Source: Anaerolineaceae bacterium (GTDB lineage: Bacteria; Chloroflexota; Anaerolineae; Anaerolineales; Anaerolineaceae). From it: a DNA stretch of 64,000 bases. The first letter of the stretch is position 1. Every line of letters begins with the position of its first letter. Shown in pieces: positions 51,163 through 61,000 of this stretch. The stretch spans positions 60,636-124,635 of the forward strand of contig PABH01000044.1 in NCBI GenBank assembly GCA_002702705.1. Direction: 5' to 3'. A program made the position numbers and the translations under genes. Below the pieces are notes generated by a model. That model did not search any database, was not told the DNA's origin, and worked only from the letters and a program-made list of their open reading frames with translations.

Positions 51163-53407
51163 AAAGTATTCAACCCCTCAGTTTGAGGAGAGTATTCGTA
51201 AGTCCTTTGGAGTACCTGAGATCCGCTCCATATTTGTTGATGAGGTGTATAGCAATTTGATGCAACAAGCGGCGACAAAATCTAAAAAACCACATCCGTT
51301 CTTAGGTCTGCGACCTGCATGGACCGTTACTTTCGCTATTCTTGCTCTGATGATCATTGGTACCTTAGTTATTGGTCCACAGCGAGTCTACGCAGCCGTC
51401 CTTCAGCTCTTTGGTTATATACCAGGTGTCGGAATTGTGGACCAAAACAGTCCTATCCGTTTGTTGGCTGAACCAGTGAGTATCACACGTGATGGGATTA
51501 CAGTTTCTGTAAATCAGGTGGTACTTACCGGAACCGAAACGCGCCTAGATTTTGGCGTCTCTGGTGTTCCCCTATCTGCTTACCCAAAGGCGGAATCTGT
51601 ATCGGGATGCGTAGAGCGAGAATATCTGCGTTTGCCTGACGGCACAAGAATTGATGTAAACGCCCCCATACCGACCAATGTGAATGAAGCTACCTTTGTT
51701 CTTCCCTGTATTTTCAACACTCTTCCAGGCACGGTCCCTATCGATTGGGAATTGCCAATCCATTTTGTTGCTACTTCGTCAGACCTCACAATTCTGCCTG
51801 TCTTAGATGTGACTCCTTCAGTTTCACCAACGGATCAAAAACTTGGTCTGGATATTGAAACTACTCCAACGACAACCTCAAACGAATCAACGCAAGTTAA
51901 CGTTTCAATAGATAAAGTCATCGAAACTGAGGGAGGTTATATTCTGCTGGGATCTGTACGTCCCAATATTCCAGCAGGAAGCTGGCTGCAAATCACTGGT
52001 CCTGCAATAATTAAGGACGCGAATGGTAAAAATGTGAATTACACCTTCCCTAATGACGTTCAGCCATTAGATGACGCCAGTCTTGGTCAAGGCGGGTACT
52101 CATGGGTAATGCAAATCAATGGTACAGGAGTTAAGTTCCCCATATCCATCAGTTTTTCTGGGGTAATCATTTCTCAGGTAGACACGGAAGCATTTGCTAA
52201 AACCACAATTTATGTGGGCTCGAATCCGCAGACTGAACAAATTTGGGAAGTTAATCAGGATGTTCAAATTGCCGGTAATACAATTCGGTTGATATCTATA
52301 ACAGCCCAGACAGACGGGTATTCCTTCAGAATCGATCCGGGGATGAACTTAAGTAGTGTAAGTGTTCAAATCGAAGGACATCATCCAGATGGCGCTGGAG
52401 GCGGCGAAGGCACAACCAATGGCAAGGTGTTCAATACAAGCCTCATTTATAGTGAATTACCAAAAGGTGATTTGACGGTTCTATTCTCCAATCCGCGTTT
52501 AGCCAGTCCCACTTCCACCTGGCAGGCGGTATGGCAGCCGGAGACCATACGTAACTTTTCATCGATCGATGGACCGTCAACAACCTGCTTGAACGCGGAC
52601 ACAATTCAAAATATTAATCCACTACCATCGGGATTGAATGGCGAAGTCGTGTTAACCCAACTGAACCCTCAGCTTCAAATCATACTTGCTGGGATGGATG
52701 GTAGCGAATTAAAAGTACTTGCTGCTGGTAACGGCCGGGCAGCTCTCACGCAAGATGGTACACGCTTGGCTTATACTACCGATGCTGGAATCAGAATCCA
52801 GAATCTAAGGAGTGGAGAGTTCACTGAGATAGCTGGCGTTTTTGGACGAGATCTTCATTGGTCTCCTGATGGAAGCCAACTCGCATATGTGAACTCGGGT
52901 GATTTATATGGCGTGTTCTTGATCAATAGTGATGGTAAGAATCCAAGGCAGCTTTCCAACCTGGGATATGAAACGATTGCGGATTGGTCACCAGAGGGAT
53001 CCATTCTTTATTATGCAATTCCTGGCTCGACTGGAGATGGTTTCCTGTTGCGATCGGTAGATGTAAGTACAGGAAATACCAAAGATCTGTTCGTGTTGGA
53101 AAACTCATCCCTCAAAGCACCAATGCCGGCTGTGTCTCCGGATGGAAAGTGGATTGCTTATCGGGCCAGCGATAACAGCAGTCTATTTATCAAAGGAATG
53201 GATGGAAGCCCAGCACGATTGTTGCTAGACGACCCGGCTAATGCGATAAACGGCATTGCTTGGGATAAAGAGAGTCTCTTGCTGGGCGTGAGCTTGATCA
53301 CCCCTGAATATCCGGATGGTGAGATTTTTTTAATCGCGCCTGATACTTGCGAAACATATCGACTTCCTGGCTTGAGTGGCGAACTAAATGGGATATTAAT
53401 CCCATAA
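51155..53407 (+). CDS. Anti-sigma-like membrane protein with TolB-type propeller
   Basis: About 750 aa. A short cytoplasmic N terminus, one membrane helix at about residues 55-75 (WTVTFAILALMIIGTLVIG), a DUF4179-like outer domain in the middle and a C-terminal propeller with TolB/WD-like repeats (LHWSPDGSQLAYV, ADWSPEGSILYYA, AVSPDGKWIAYR). ATG 51155 overlaps the sigma stop by 8 bp with GGAGG upstream, so sigma and anti-sigma are translated together. It is expected to sense the cell surface and release the sigma factor. Confidence 0.8.
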   Translation: MNEKYSTPQFEESIRKSFGVPEIRSIFVDEVYSNLMQQAATKSKKPHPFLGLRPAWTVTFAILALMIIGTLVIGPQRVYAAVLQLFGYIPGVGIVDQNSPIRLLAEPVSITRDGITVSVNQVVLTGTETRLDFGVSGVPLSAYPKAESVSGCVEREYLRLPDGTRIDVNAPIPTNVNEATFVLPCIFNTLPGTVPIDWELPIHFVATSSDLTILPVLDVTPSVSPTDQKLGLDIETTPTTTSNESTQVNVSIDKVIETEGGYILLGSVRPNIPAGSWLQITGPAIIKDANGKNVNYTFPNDVQPLDDASLGQGGYSWVMQINGTGVKFPISISFSGVIISQVDTEAFAKTTIYVGSNPQTEQIWEVNQDVQIAGNTIRLISITAQTDGYSFRIDPGMNLSSVSVQIEGHHPDGAGGGEGTTNGKVFNTSLIYSELPKGDLTVLFSNPRLASPTSTWQAVWQPETIRNFSSIDGPSTTCLNADTIQNINPLPSGLNGEVVLTQLNPQLQIILAGMDGSELKVLAAGNGRAALTQDGTRLAYTTDAGIRIQNLRSGEFTEIAGVFGRDLHWSPDGSQLAYVNSGDLYGVFLINSDGKNPRQLSNLGYETIADWSPEGSILYYAIPGSTGDGFLLRSVDVSTGNTKDLFVLENSSLKAPMPAVSPDGKWIAYRASDNSSLFIKGMDGSPARLLLDDPANAINGIAWDKESLLLGVSLITPEYPDGEIFLIAPDTCETYRLPGLSGELNGILIP

Positions 53408-53442
53408 ACCGCTTGACAAGCACGTACTCAAAAATGTGAAGA

Positions 53443-53472
53443 GAAGGAGGGTTGCCATAGCTGCCCTCCTTC
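53443..53472 (+). terminator. 9-bp perfect hairpin after anti-sigma gene
   Basis: GAAGGAGGG (53443-53451) and CCCTCCTTC (53464-53472) with a 12-nt loop. No U-run follows; it may attenuate or end the sigma operon. Confidence 0.45.
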
Positions 53473-53493
53473 CACCATCCAATGAGGAAAATT

Positions 53494-54558
53494 ATGAAAT
53501 TTCGTTTGAATAGTTTATCAGTGTGGTTGATTGTAGTAATCATCCTTTCAGGGTGTACTCAATTATTAACAGTTGAAACACAACCAATTGCAACAGCAAT
53601 TCTGCTTACTGCAACACCTTTTCCAACTACTACCAATATACCGGCAACTTTCACACCACTTCCATCGCCAATTTTTACCTCTACACCTCCTGCCACACCA
53701 AAGAGGTCAGCCCAAGACATCACCGTTATCTTCATTGGCGAAACCATCCCAGATGGAACTAATTTTCAACCTGGACAAGCCTTCCAAAAGACTTGGACAA
53801 TTAAAAATGGTGGTATAGAGGACTGGAATAAGAATTTTGAACTGGTAAGCACCTCTTCTAATCCAGTTAACGAATTGCTTGGTAGCTCGGAACATATTCC
53901 TCTCACGCAAGATGTAAAACCCGGAGAGACAATCCAAATAAAGGTTGATCTGGTTGCTCCTAAACAAGACGGTCAGTATACAGTTTTTTACGAACTCCGG
54001 GATGGGACCGGCACATCAGTGCCTAATAGCCAGATATGGGTAACTATAACGGTTGGAAATATTCCCGTTTCAAATTCGATGGGAGTGAATGCACAACGAT
54101 TAACCGCTTACATGGAAAATTCGGAATTTACTGTGGATTTTTGTATGCAGCTTCCAGACGAGCGTCAATGGTATCCGTGGAATGTTTTACTTCTAGTTAA
54201 TCAACAAGATTATTCTCCAAGTGGCAGCCGTATCGATCCGGTCGGAGCTACTACTTCAAATAAGTGTTTCAGTTTTAGTTTTCCGGTTTGGATAACTTCA
54301 GGGACAACTTATCAGCTATTCATTGGAAAAGTTGAACTACCACCGGAGGTGCATCAAGCTGAAAATTGTGCTTATGCACAAACAACATTAAGAGCATCCT
54401 ACCCGGGATTAGATTTCAAATGTGCTGGCCCTGGTGCTTGGTATACCAACTTGGTTTTGCCATCTGGTATGACGAAAGAACAAGCAGATCAATTGATTCT
54501 CGATGCGATGTCCAGTTCAATTTATGGTCCATGGACATTAAGCGGTATTACTCCCTGA
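53494..54558 (+). CDS. Lipoprotein with NBR1-type Ig-like domain
   Basis: About 354 aa. Lipobox (VIILSGCTQ), a Thr/Pro-rich linker (residues about 25-75) and an NBR1-type Ig-like domain (IPDGTNFQPGQAFQKTWTIKNGG...WNKNF, residues about 85-195). A further beta-rich C-terminal domain with several cysteines is unassigned. Such domains are frequent in Chloroflexota surface proteins. Start ATG 53494 with GAGGAAAATT. Function: surface anchoring, unknown partner. Confidence 0.8.
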   Translation: MKFRLNSLSVWLIVVIILSGCTQLLTVETQPIATAILLTATPFPTTTNIPATFTPLPSPIFTSTPPATPKRSAQDITVIFIGETIPDGTNFQPGQAFQKTWTIKNGGIEDWNKNFELVSTSSNPVNELLGSSEHIPLTQDVKPGETIQIKVDLVAPKQDGQYTVFYELRDGTGTSVPNSQIWVTITVGNIPVSNSMGVNAQRLTAYMENSEFTVDFCMQLPDERQWYPWNVLLLVNQQDYSPSGSRIDPVGATTSNKCFSFSFPVWITSGTTYQLFIGKVELPPEVHQAENCAYAQTTLRASYPGLDFKCAGPGAWYTNLVLPSGMTKEQADQLILDAMSSSIYGPWTLSGITP

Positions 54559-54650
54559 CCCATCTTATTATGTTACAGGTTATATGAAAAAGTGAGAAGG
54601 ATACTTAAAATTTCCAATTTTTTTACCCCCTAGGATGGGTGCTTTCTTCT

Positions 54651-54659
54651 TGCTATGAT
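54651..54659 (+). promoter_or_regulatory. Extended -10 promoter of the secretion operon
   Basis: TGC directly before TATGAT (54654-54659), an extended -10 element without a clear -35. Transcription would start near 54666, immediately before the pairing elements of the leader. Confidence 0.5.
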
Positions 54660-54684
54660 TATAGTCACAACCAAATATCTATTC

Positions 54685-54806
54685 GGTCGCTGATAATCAT
54701 CAGCTGTTCCAAAAAATCCTTGGAGCGACCATCAGCTTCTCCCCTGTTTACGCAACTTGAGTGCGTGTAAATAGGTGTTGAGATCTGAATGGTCGCTTTT
54801 GTTTTA
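54685..54806 (+). promoter_or_regulatory. Attenuator-like leader with mutually exclusive stems
   Basis: AGCGACC at 54724-54730 can pair with GGTCGCT at 54685-54691 or with GGTCGCT at 54791-54797. The second option is longer (AGCGACCATCAG with CTGA-ATGGTCGCT) and is followed by TTTTGTTTT, like a terminator. An inner hairpin CTGTTTAC/GTAAATAG (54744-54774) lies within. The arrangement matches an antiterminator/terminator switch. Confidence 0.5.
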
Positions 54807-54845
54807 ACTTACTTTCGAATCCGTTAACCGGAAAAGGAGAAAAAA

Positions 54846-55406
54846 TTGAAAGAAATTCCAGTCTCAAAACGAAATCTAATCATTGCCGTCATCCTGGCAG
54901 TCTTCATTGCTATAGGTATCCTGGTGATCGAAAACTGGCCACTTCGTATGGAACAAGGTTCAGCACCATCAACCAATGAAGATAGTCTGGTTTCTACTGC
55001 AGCGGTCAATGCCATCGAGCAGGTCTTCCAGGTGAATTATCAGGAAGGAAAAGAAGCCTGGCTTGAGCGTATCTGCGAGGTAAGCACTCCCGCTGGATGC
55101 GAGCTGTTTTCGGCCGGCGCAGACCGTATGTGGGAAAAATATGTGGATGCCAAATCTGTGGTCACAGCTGCCTCTCAGGCAGCGGAAAAAGTAGCAGACA
55201 ATGGTTCCGAGCAAGTCTGGCAGATGACCATCACGCTATCTTCTCCCTTACCGGGTAGCAATAAAACCCAGGACACGGCGTATGTTGTTCTCGTGAAAAC
55301 GGAAAGTGGTTGGAAGTTTGATCGTTTCCTGATGGAAGAAGAAATCAATGCCATTCTCGCTCGGGGAAAAACTCCCACCACAACTGTAGAAGAAGGAATG
55401 AAGTAG
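54846..55406 (+). CDS. TcpC/VirB8-like single-pass protein
   Basis: 186 aa, TTG start with AAAGGAG five bases upstream. Membrane helix (residues about 10-28), then an outer alpha/beta domain (AIEQVFQVNYQEGKEAWLERICEV..., VVLVKTESGWKFDRFLMEEE) whose order fits the NTF2-like fold of VirB8/TcpC. I infer an assembly role in a conjugative secretion system; not certain. First gene after the attenuator-like leader; stop overlaps the next GTG start. Confidence 0.6.
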   Translation: MKEIPVSKRNLIIAVILAVFIAIGILVIENWPLRMEQGSAPSTNEDSLVSTAAVNAIEQVFQVNYQEGKEAWLERICEVSTPAGCELFSAGADRMWEKYVDAKSVVTAASQAAEKVADNGSEQVWQMTITLSSPLPGSNKTQDTAYVVLVKTESGWKFDRFLMEEEINAILARGKTPTTTVEEGMK

Positions 55407-56698
55407 TGAAAAGATTTTTCCTGATCATTGTCGTCTTGACCATGCTCATACCATCTGCTGTTTATGCTCAGGGCACTGATCCCTGGTCAGAAATTTTTCA
55501 GCCGGATGGAAATCTGAATCCTGATTTGATTGATCTGGGAGTTACCACAGCTCACCCCGATTGGATGTCAATTGAACTGCCCTTTGGTCAGTCCATTGAT
55601 CTTGATGCAAATTATCACCACTATCAAACGCCAAGTGGGAATATCGTTGTCTTACCCTCCGCCTCGACATTATTTTTTATGGCCATGAACCCCCAAGAAA
55701 GTGGATTGACCGGCTCTTATGGATCGCTGGGAAATGGTTACGGCAGCCTGATCTCTTTTCTTGGGCTTGTTGCCGGCGACAATCTGGATTGGAGCAGAGT
55801 ACAGGCAGAACATCCAGAGTACACCAGCCCGGATCAATTCTGGGGAGCGGTTCTCAATGGACAACAAGATGTGTGGACCTATTTCTCCGGGTGGGGATTC
55901 ATCACAACCCTGCTTCAAATGACGTGGAATGATGGTGCTCTCCGCTCGTTGTATCTGTTGTATTTGAATGGTTCACAAAACTGTGCGGCCATTCCAGGAG
56001 GATGCTCAGGGATCGTTACCCCACCTCCTCCCCCAAGGGAGTGTCCTGATCCAACCGTTTCTATGCAACAACCTATCCTCGTCATTCAGAAAATCGCACC
56101 GAACAATCCCCTAGTTGTGGGACAAGATACTGAAAATCGCCGCGGTGCAGATATCCATGTCAGGGTGACAGTCCCTCCAGTGATCTTCACCTGGTATGAG
56201 CCAATTTATGAAGAAAGAGATGTTTGCCGCTCAGTCAATTTCGGAGAAACCGCCAATTGCAATACCGGAGCTGGATCAGCTATCAATGATGGTGTCTCAG
56301 ATACAGAAATGGTATTCAAGGAATGCCGGACACATGTAGAACATTTACCGGATGCGGTAGCTTCTCTGCAAGCTACTGCAGAATTAGATGCCGCCAGCCA
56401 GGATTGGATCACAGGTAGATTAGGTCAAACCCATTATGAAGCCTTCGTCCACCAGGCAAATTTCACCCTAATTCCCGGAATTGGTTCATGGACATGCGGA
56501 TGTGATGGTGGCGGCACCTGTACTGCCACTGGCCAGGCACTCCGTGTTCCATTTGCAGATCCAGGAACCTTCAACTTGCGAATGGACGTAGTGACCACGG
56601 GCACTCGCTTCCGCGGAGTTCCAATCACCCAACCGAGGCGAGTAGGGATTGATGGAACGATGCAAGTATATGTGGCTCTTCCGGCATTGGTGCCATAA
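55406..56698 (+). CDS. Secreted protein of the secretion operon
   Basis: 430 aa. Signal peptide (FLIIVVLTMLIPSAVYA), GTG start overlapping the previous stop. N-terminal half rich in Gly/Trp (GSYGSLGNGYGSLISFLG), a proline run (TPPPPPRECPDP) at about residue 205, and a C-terminal beta-rich domain with several cysteines (GSWTCGCDGGGTCTATG). No family recognised. An exported component or surface-located part of the secretion apparatus is inferred. Confidence 0.6.
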   Translation: MKRFFLIIVVLTMLIPSAVYAQGTDPWSEIFQPDGNLNPDLIDLGVTTAHPDWMSIELPFGQSIDLDANYHHYQTPSGNIVVLPSASTLFFMAMNPQESGLTGSYGSLGNGYGSLISFLGLVAGDNLDWSRVQAEHPEYTSPDQFWGAVLNGQQDVWTYFSGWGFITTLLQMTWNDGALRSLYLLYLNGSQNCAAIPGGCSGIVTPPPPPRECPDPTVSMQQPILVIQKIAPNNPLVVGQDTENRRGADIHVRVTVPPVIFTWYEPIYEERDVCRSVNFGETANCNTGAGSAINDGVSDTEMVFKECRTHVEHLPDAVASLQATAELDAASQDWITGRLGQTHYEAFVHQANFTLIPGIGSWTCGCDGGGTCTATGQALRVPFADPGTFNLRMDVVTTGTRFRGVPITQPRRVGIDGTMQVYVALPALVP

Positions 56699-56707
56699 AA
56701 GGTCAAA

Positions 56708-56827
56708 GTGCAGATTTTATCGATTACGGTCGGTGTGTTGTTGACAGTCGTCCTGGGTTTCATGGCCGTCATCTATTTACTACTGGTGATTGGGTTGTGG
56801 TGTCCACGAAACGATTATGACAAGTAA
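56708..56827 (+). CDS. 39-aa single-pass membrane microprotein
   Basis: GTG start at 56708 (AAAGG just upstream), stop TAA 56825-56827. The peptide is almost all one membrane helix (ILSITVGVLLTVVLGFMAV then IYLLLVIGLWCPRNDYDK). It fills the space between the secreted protein and the next membrane gene, so it is probably part of the operon. Too short for most gene callers. Confidence 0.55.
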   Translation: MQILSITVGVLLTVVLGFMAVIYLLLVIGLWCPRNDYDK

Positions 56828-56841
56828 GGAGACATTGGTTC

Positions 56842-57525
56842 ATGACAGATTATTTCGTCATCTTTGGAGATTTTCTCGCTGCTCTGCCTACTTACCTGTT
56901 GAACGGTGTTCTCGCAACCGTTTACTGGCTTGGCGAATCTGGAGCTGCTCTGGTAAGTATTCTTTGTGCAGGGTTGATCATCCGTTTTGTGGATCAACGT
57001 GTGCAATCCAGAGCAGCTTTCCGACCTGGACGAAGTGGGCGGGAAGCAACTACTCCGGATTTATACACAGCTCAAATCACGACGGCGATTATTCTGGTGC
57101 TGTGGTTAATTAGCCAATGGGGGATGGGAGCACCGGTCCCCTGGCTGGGTGCAGCGATGTGGATCGCTGGCACAATCATCCTCTTACTGGTGCACATGCA
57201 GGAACATACCCTTTTGTGGAATATGAAATCGGGAATTGCGATTTATTCCCTGGCCGTCATCGGAAGCCGGCTTTACCTGGCATACACCGCTCAATTATCA
57301 GCAGATCAATGGGCTGCACTGATAGGGACATCTGAAAGCGCATCAGCTGTGATTGCGAATACACGCGGAAATGTAACTACGATTATTCTTTGGGCTTTAT
57401 GGTTGGTGATCCCGTTAGGTTATTTTGCCATGTTGCTGCAGCAAGTTCTGATCAACCCGATGTCGTTGGTCAATCCATTGGCAGGCGCCAGCGAGTTGAT
57501 CAATCGCTATCGAACCAGAAGATAG
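56842..57525 (+). CDS. Multi-pass membrane protein of secretion operon
   Basis: 227 aa with about six membrane helices (ILVLWLISQWGMG, PWLGAAMWIAGTIILLLVHM, SGIAIYSLAVIGSRLYLAY, TIILWALWLVIPLGYFAMLL). No motif recognised. Position between the TcpC/VirB8-like and VirB4-like genes suggests a VirB6/TcpH-like inner-membrane channel, as inference. Confidence 0.55.
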   Translation: MTDYFVIFGDFLAALPTYLLNGVLATVYWLGESGAALVSILCAGLIIRFVDQRVQSRAAFRPGRSGREATTPDLYTAQITTAIILVLWLISQWGMGAPVPWLGAAMWIAGTIILLLVHMQEHTLLWNMKSGIAIYSLAVIGSRLYLAYTAQLSADQWAALIGTSESASAVIANTRGNVTTIILWALWLVIPLGYFAMLLQQVLINPMSLVNPLAGASELINRYRTRR

Positions 57526-57658
57526 GGTGATAGATGAAACCAGCACACAAAATCGTGGGCTTGCTTGATTTATTACTCTACCTTTTTAGGTGAGAGTCTT
57601 ATGAACGTCGGAAATTCTTGATTAACGCCAGATTCTATTTCAACGATTGGAGGTCAAT

Positions 57659-57991
57659 ATGTCACAACTGATGGATTTGCTGCGCGGACCTGCTTTAGGC
57701 GTGATCGTCATGATCATCCTGATGGCAGGCGTCCTCATCATCACTGCATTTGCGGCGCTAATTGCCCAGATGAGTCTCTTGTTCCGGCTTCGACCTTGGA
57801 ATACTTCCGAAAAGAGAAGTGAAAAAGGGAATGAAGGTTACCCACAAGAAACATTTGAGCAACGTTCCGCAACTCGTGAAGACCAGCGAGCATCATCTCC
57901 CCATCGCCAGCGTTCACCACAGGTGGTGGTTGTCGAACCAAATACGAATGAGGTGGTTGATGCAATCTGGTGGGAAACAGTGAAGCAATAG
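57659..57991 (+). CDS. Small single-pass membrane protein
   Basis: 110 aa. ATG 57659 with GGAGG upstream. One long membrane helix (LGVIVMIILMAGVLIITAFAALIA) and a basic, Gln/Arg-rich cytoplasmic tail. Ends before the VirB4-like gene. May tether the ATPase to the membrane (inference). Confidence 0.6.
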   Translation: MSQLMDLLRGPALGVIVMIILMAGVLIITAFAALIAQMSLLFRLRPWNTSEKRSEKGNEGYPQETFEQRSATREDQRASSPHRQRSPQVVVVEPNTNEVVDAIWWETVKQ

Positions 57992-58029
57992 CAATCCAGG
58001 GCTTCTTTTGCGCAAGCAAAAGCAGCCTC

Positions 58030-61000
58030 ATGAATTTACCAGCTGATCTGGTTGGCGAATTGATGAGGCAGAACGCCAAGTACGGAGATAAGAGAACGAT
58101 GATTATTGGAAAACTGACCGAAAAAATACCCTGGCTGAGAACGAAGGACTCTCTATCCATTCCAAATGACCTGGAAGTGGAAGGCACAGAGCTACATTTC
58201 AACGACCGAAATGAGCTGGACTATCTGGTCTTTCGTGTCACAGAGCGGGAAGGTGCGCGGGAATATCAGGGATACCGGGCGGTCCGGCTGCTGCAATTAC
58301 GCTACATCTCTTTGGAAGCTCGCCGGGATGCTGGGCTGCTACAGAAGATGCGTACGGTCTTGCGTGGTTTGTATGGCGCTCAAGTAGATCTGGTTTATTT
58401 GGCTGCTGGTGTTTTTAAGAATCCCAATGTTGGAATTGTTCAATGCTATGGAGTTGCTGCGTTTTCGCCAAAGAAAGATGAAGCTATTGAGCGTTCTTTA
58501 CGCGATCTATCTGCCTTACGAGCCGGATTGGTTGGCGCTTACCGTCAAATCCGCCTTGAACCACTTTCAACTGAAGTGGCTCAATGGTTAGCGCGTGCTC
58601 TGGAGCAGATGCCTTATGCTATTGTGGCTGTCGGGCATCCAGATCCACGTGAAAACGCCCGCGGTGGAGATTCTTCGATGCGTGATCCATTAGTGTCTGG
58701 AAGTCAGGGTACACAACAATATTCCATTCAACAGAATGAACTGCTCTTTCGCGGTATGAGCAGCCTGGAAGAAGAGTTCTTGTTGATGCTGCTCACAAAT
58801 CATGTTCGCCTTGAAGATATTACCCGCATGTTGGCTGGTATGTTGGAAGATACCTCCGTTTACGCTTCCCGTCAGTTGGGAACCCGGGCTGCTTCGTTTG
58901 GAATCAGCCTGCCGGCCATTTTGACTGGGGGACTCGCTGAAAACGCATCCCGATCTTATGGCACAAACCATTCGAGCGGCGTCACCCAGGGTGAAGCTGC
59001 CACAGATGGCGTCGCAAATTCAGAAGGCCAGGCGCACACCACGGGTCATGCCAGCACTCGCGGTTGGGCGCACACGGTTGGAATCTCCGAAACCAATACG
59101 ATTGGTTCGTCTTCCACGGTTGGAACTGCAGTCAGTCAAGGGACAGCTCATACCGAAGGAACAGCAGTAACCGATGGAACGTCCCACTCTGATTCGTCCG
59201 GTGTAGCGAACTCTCATACGGATAGCGCTTCCTATGGCGTAAATGGTGATGTGGGTGGGAGCATTGCTCCGGCCGGCGTAGGTTTATCGGCTAACGTAGG
59301 CGGCAATGCCAACTGGGGTTCAGCAGATGGTGTGGTCGTCAGTAGCGGATCATCCGACTCAAGCATGCATTCGGTCACACACAGCCAGGCAGACACCGTT
59401 TCGCAAAGTACTACTCAGAGTCAATCGAATACAACCTCCCAAAGTCATTCGACGACGCAATCAGAAGCTTGGACTACCTCTGGAGCTGAGACAGATTCAG
59501 TAGCCGACACGACCAGCACATCTACCACCCAGAGCCATGCAGATACAAAAAGCACAGCCCGATCTGAGACAGATGGTGTTGGCTTGGGGCAAAGTATTGG
59601 ACGCGGAATAAGCGCCGGGATGAGTGTTGGTGTAGCTCCTTCTTTCTCGCTTTCAAACGCTTATCAATGGCAGGATGATCCTAATATCCTCCTCACGGAT
59701 ATCATGCGCACTCAACGCAAGTTGTTGGATATAGCCAGTCGGGAAGGTGCTTTTTATACAGATTTGTATGCTTTGTCCACCAGCGAACAAGGCATTCAGG
59801 CGATGATGGGGCTCATCCCAGAAGCATTTCATGGCACCGAGGATGTCGTCGCAGGTGTGCAAACCCGTTCGTTAACCGATCCGGAACAAGCTTATATCGG
59901 CTTACATGCCCGAGCGTTCACCTCATCGACCCGCATCGAGACGATCCCAGAGGCAATGAGTGGGTATGCAGATTCAACGTTACTCACCATGCTTCAGGTG
60001 GCAGCTTACACTGCGCCAGGCATGTTCGAGCAGGGATCAGGGCTCACCACCCAGGAGGAAACCCCTGCATTTGCTTTTTATCCGGATATGCCTGGGAATA
60101 TCACCCTCGCCCGGCAGTGGTCGAGCGAAACAGGTTTATTAACAGATACTTTTTTGAAGTTATCTCCAGACCGCCATTTTCATACTGCATTTGTCGGAGA
60201 TACTGGTTTTGGAAAATCGATTGCAGCAGAACGCCTGGCTTATGAGACGACTCGTTTCTGGCATTACCGCACCATTGTTTTGGATTTCGGCCAGGGTTGG
60301 CGTAAAGCGTTGAACTGGCCGGGGGTGGGTCCGAAGGGTTCAGAAGATAGTCTTGGACATGTGGATATCCGTCAACTCTATCCTGGTTCCCCACGCCCTC
60401 TCCGGTGGAATATCCTGCAAGTACCGAAAAGGATAGAACCTGGCCGCTACCGCAGCATGGTGGCTGAACTATTTGCGAACGCTGGCAGGATGGGAGCCAG
60501 ACAGTTAGGCTTCATGCGCCGTGCGCTAACCGAATTGTATTATGAGGCAGGCGTTCTGACCGGTGACCCAAAGCTGCAGAATGGTCCCTTAGGACATCTT
60601 CAGGATGAACATGAAGTGGAGTTAATCCGCTATGAGCGTCAGAGTCTTGGTGAGGATCTGAATGATCTTCATCCTGGAACCTTATTAGAAAGTCTCTCGC
60701 CGTCCGAACTACAGGCTCTAGCGGTCTTTCGTAGCCGGAAATTGGATGTTTCCAAATGGGTTGATCGTCTGCGGGCCTACAAAGAGAAGCTTGAACGTGA
60801 TCAAGTAAGTCGTACCAGTCTGGAGGGTGTTCTTCTTCGATTGGAGCAGTTCTCCGAAGGACATATGGCAAAGCAATATGGCTCTTCAGCCAGTGGAACC
60901 GGTGTGGAAGATTTGGGATTGATGGGCAGCGCTGATAATCCCTGGGGCGTCATTGTCATCGAAGGTGGCGCTGAAATGGATGAATACTCCAAAGCAGCAT

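Noticed and set aside
58960..59590. Repeats in the VirB4-like gene could be read as a CRISPR or tandem-repeat array
   Set aside because: The repeats are irregular and in frame, coding Ser/Thr/His/Gln; no fixed spacer length or palindromic repeat.
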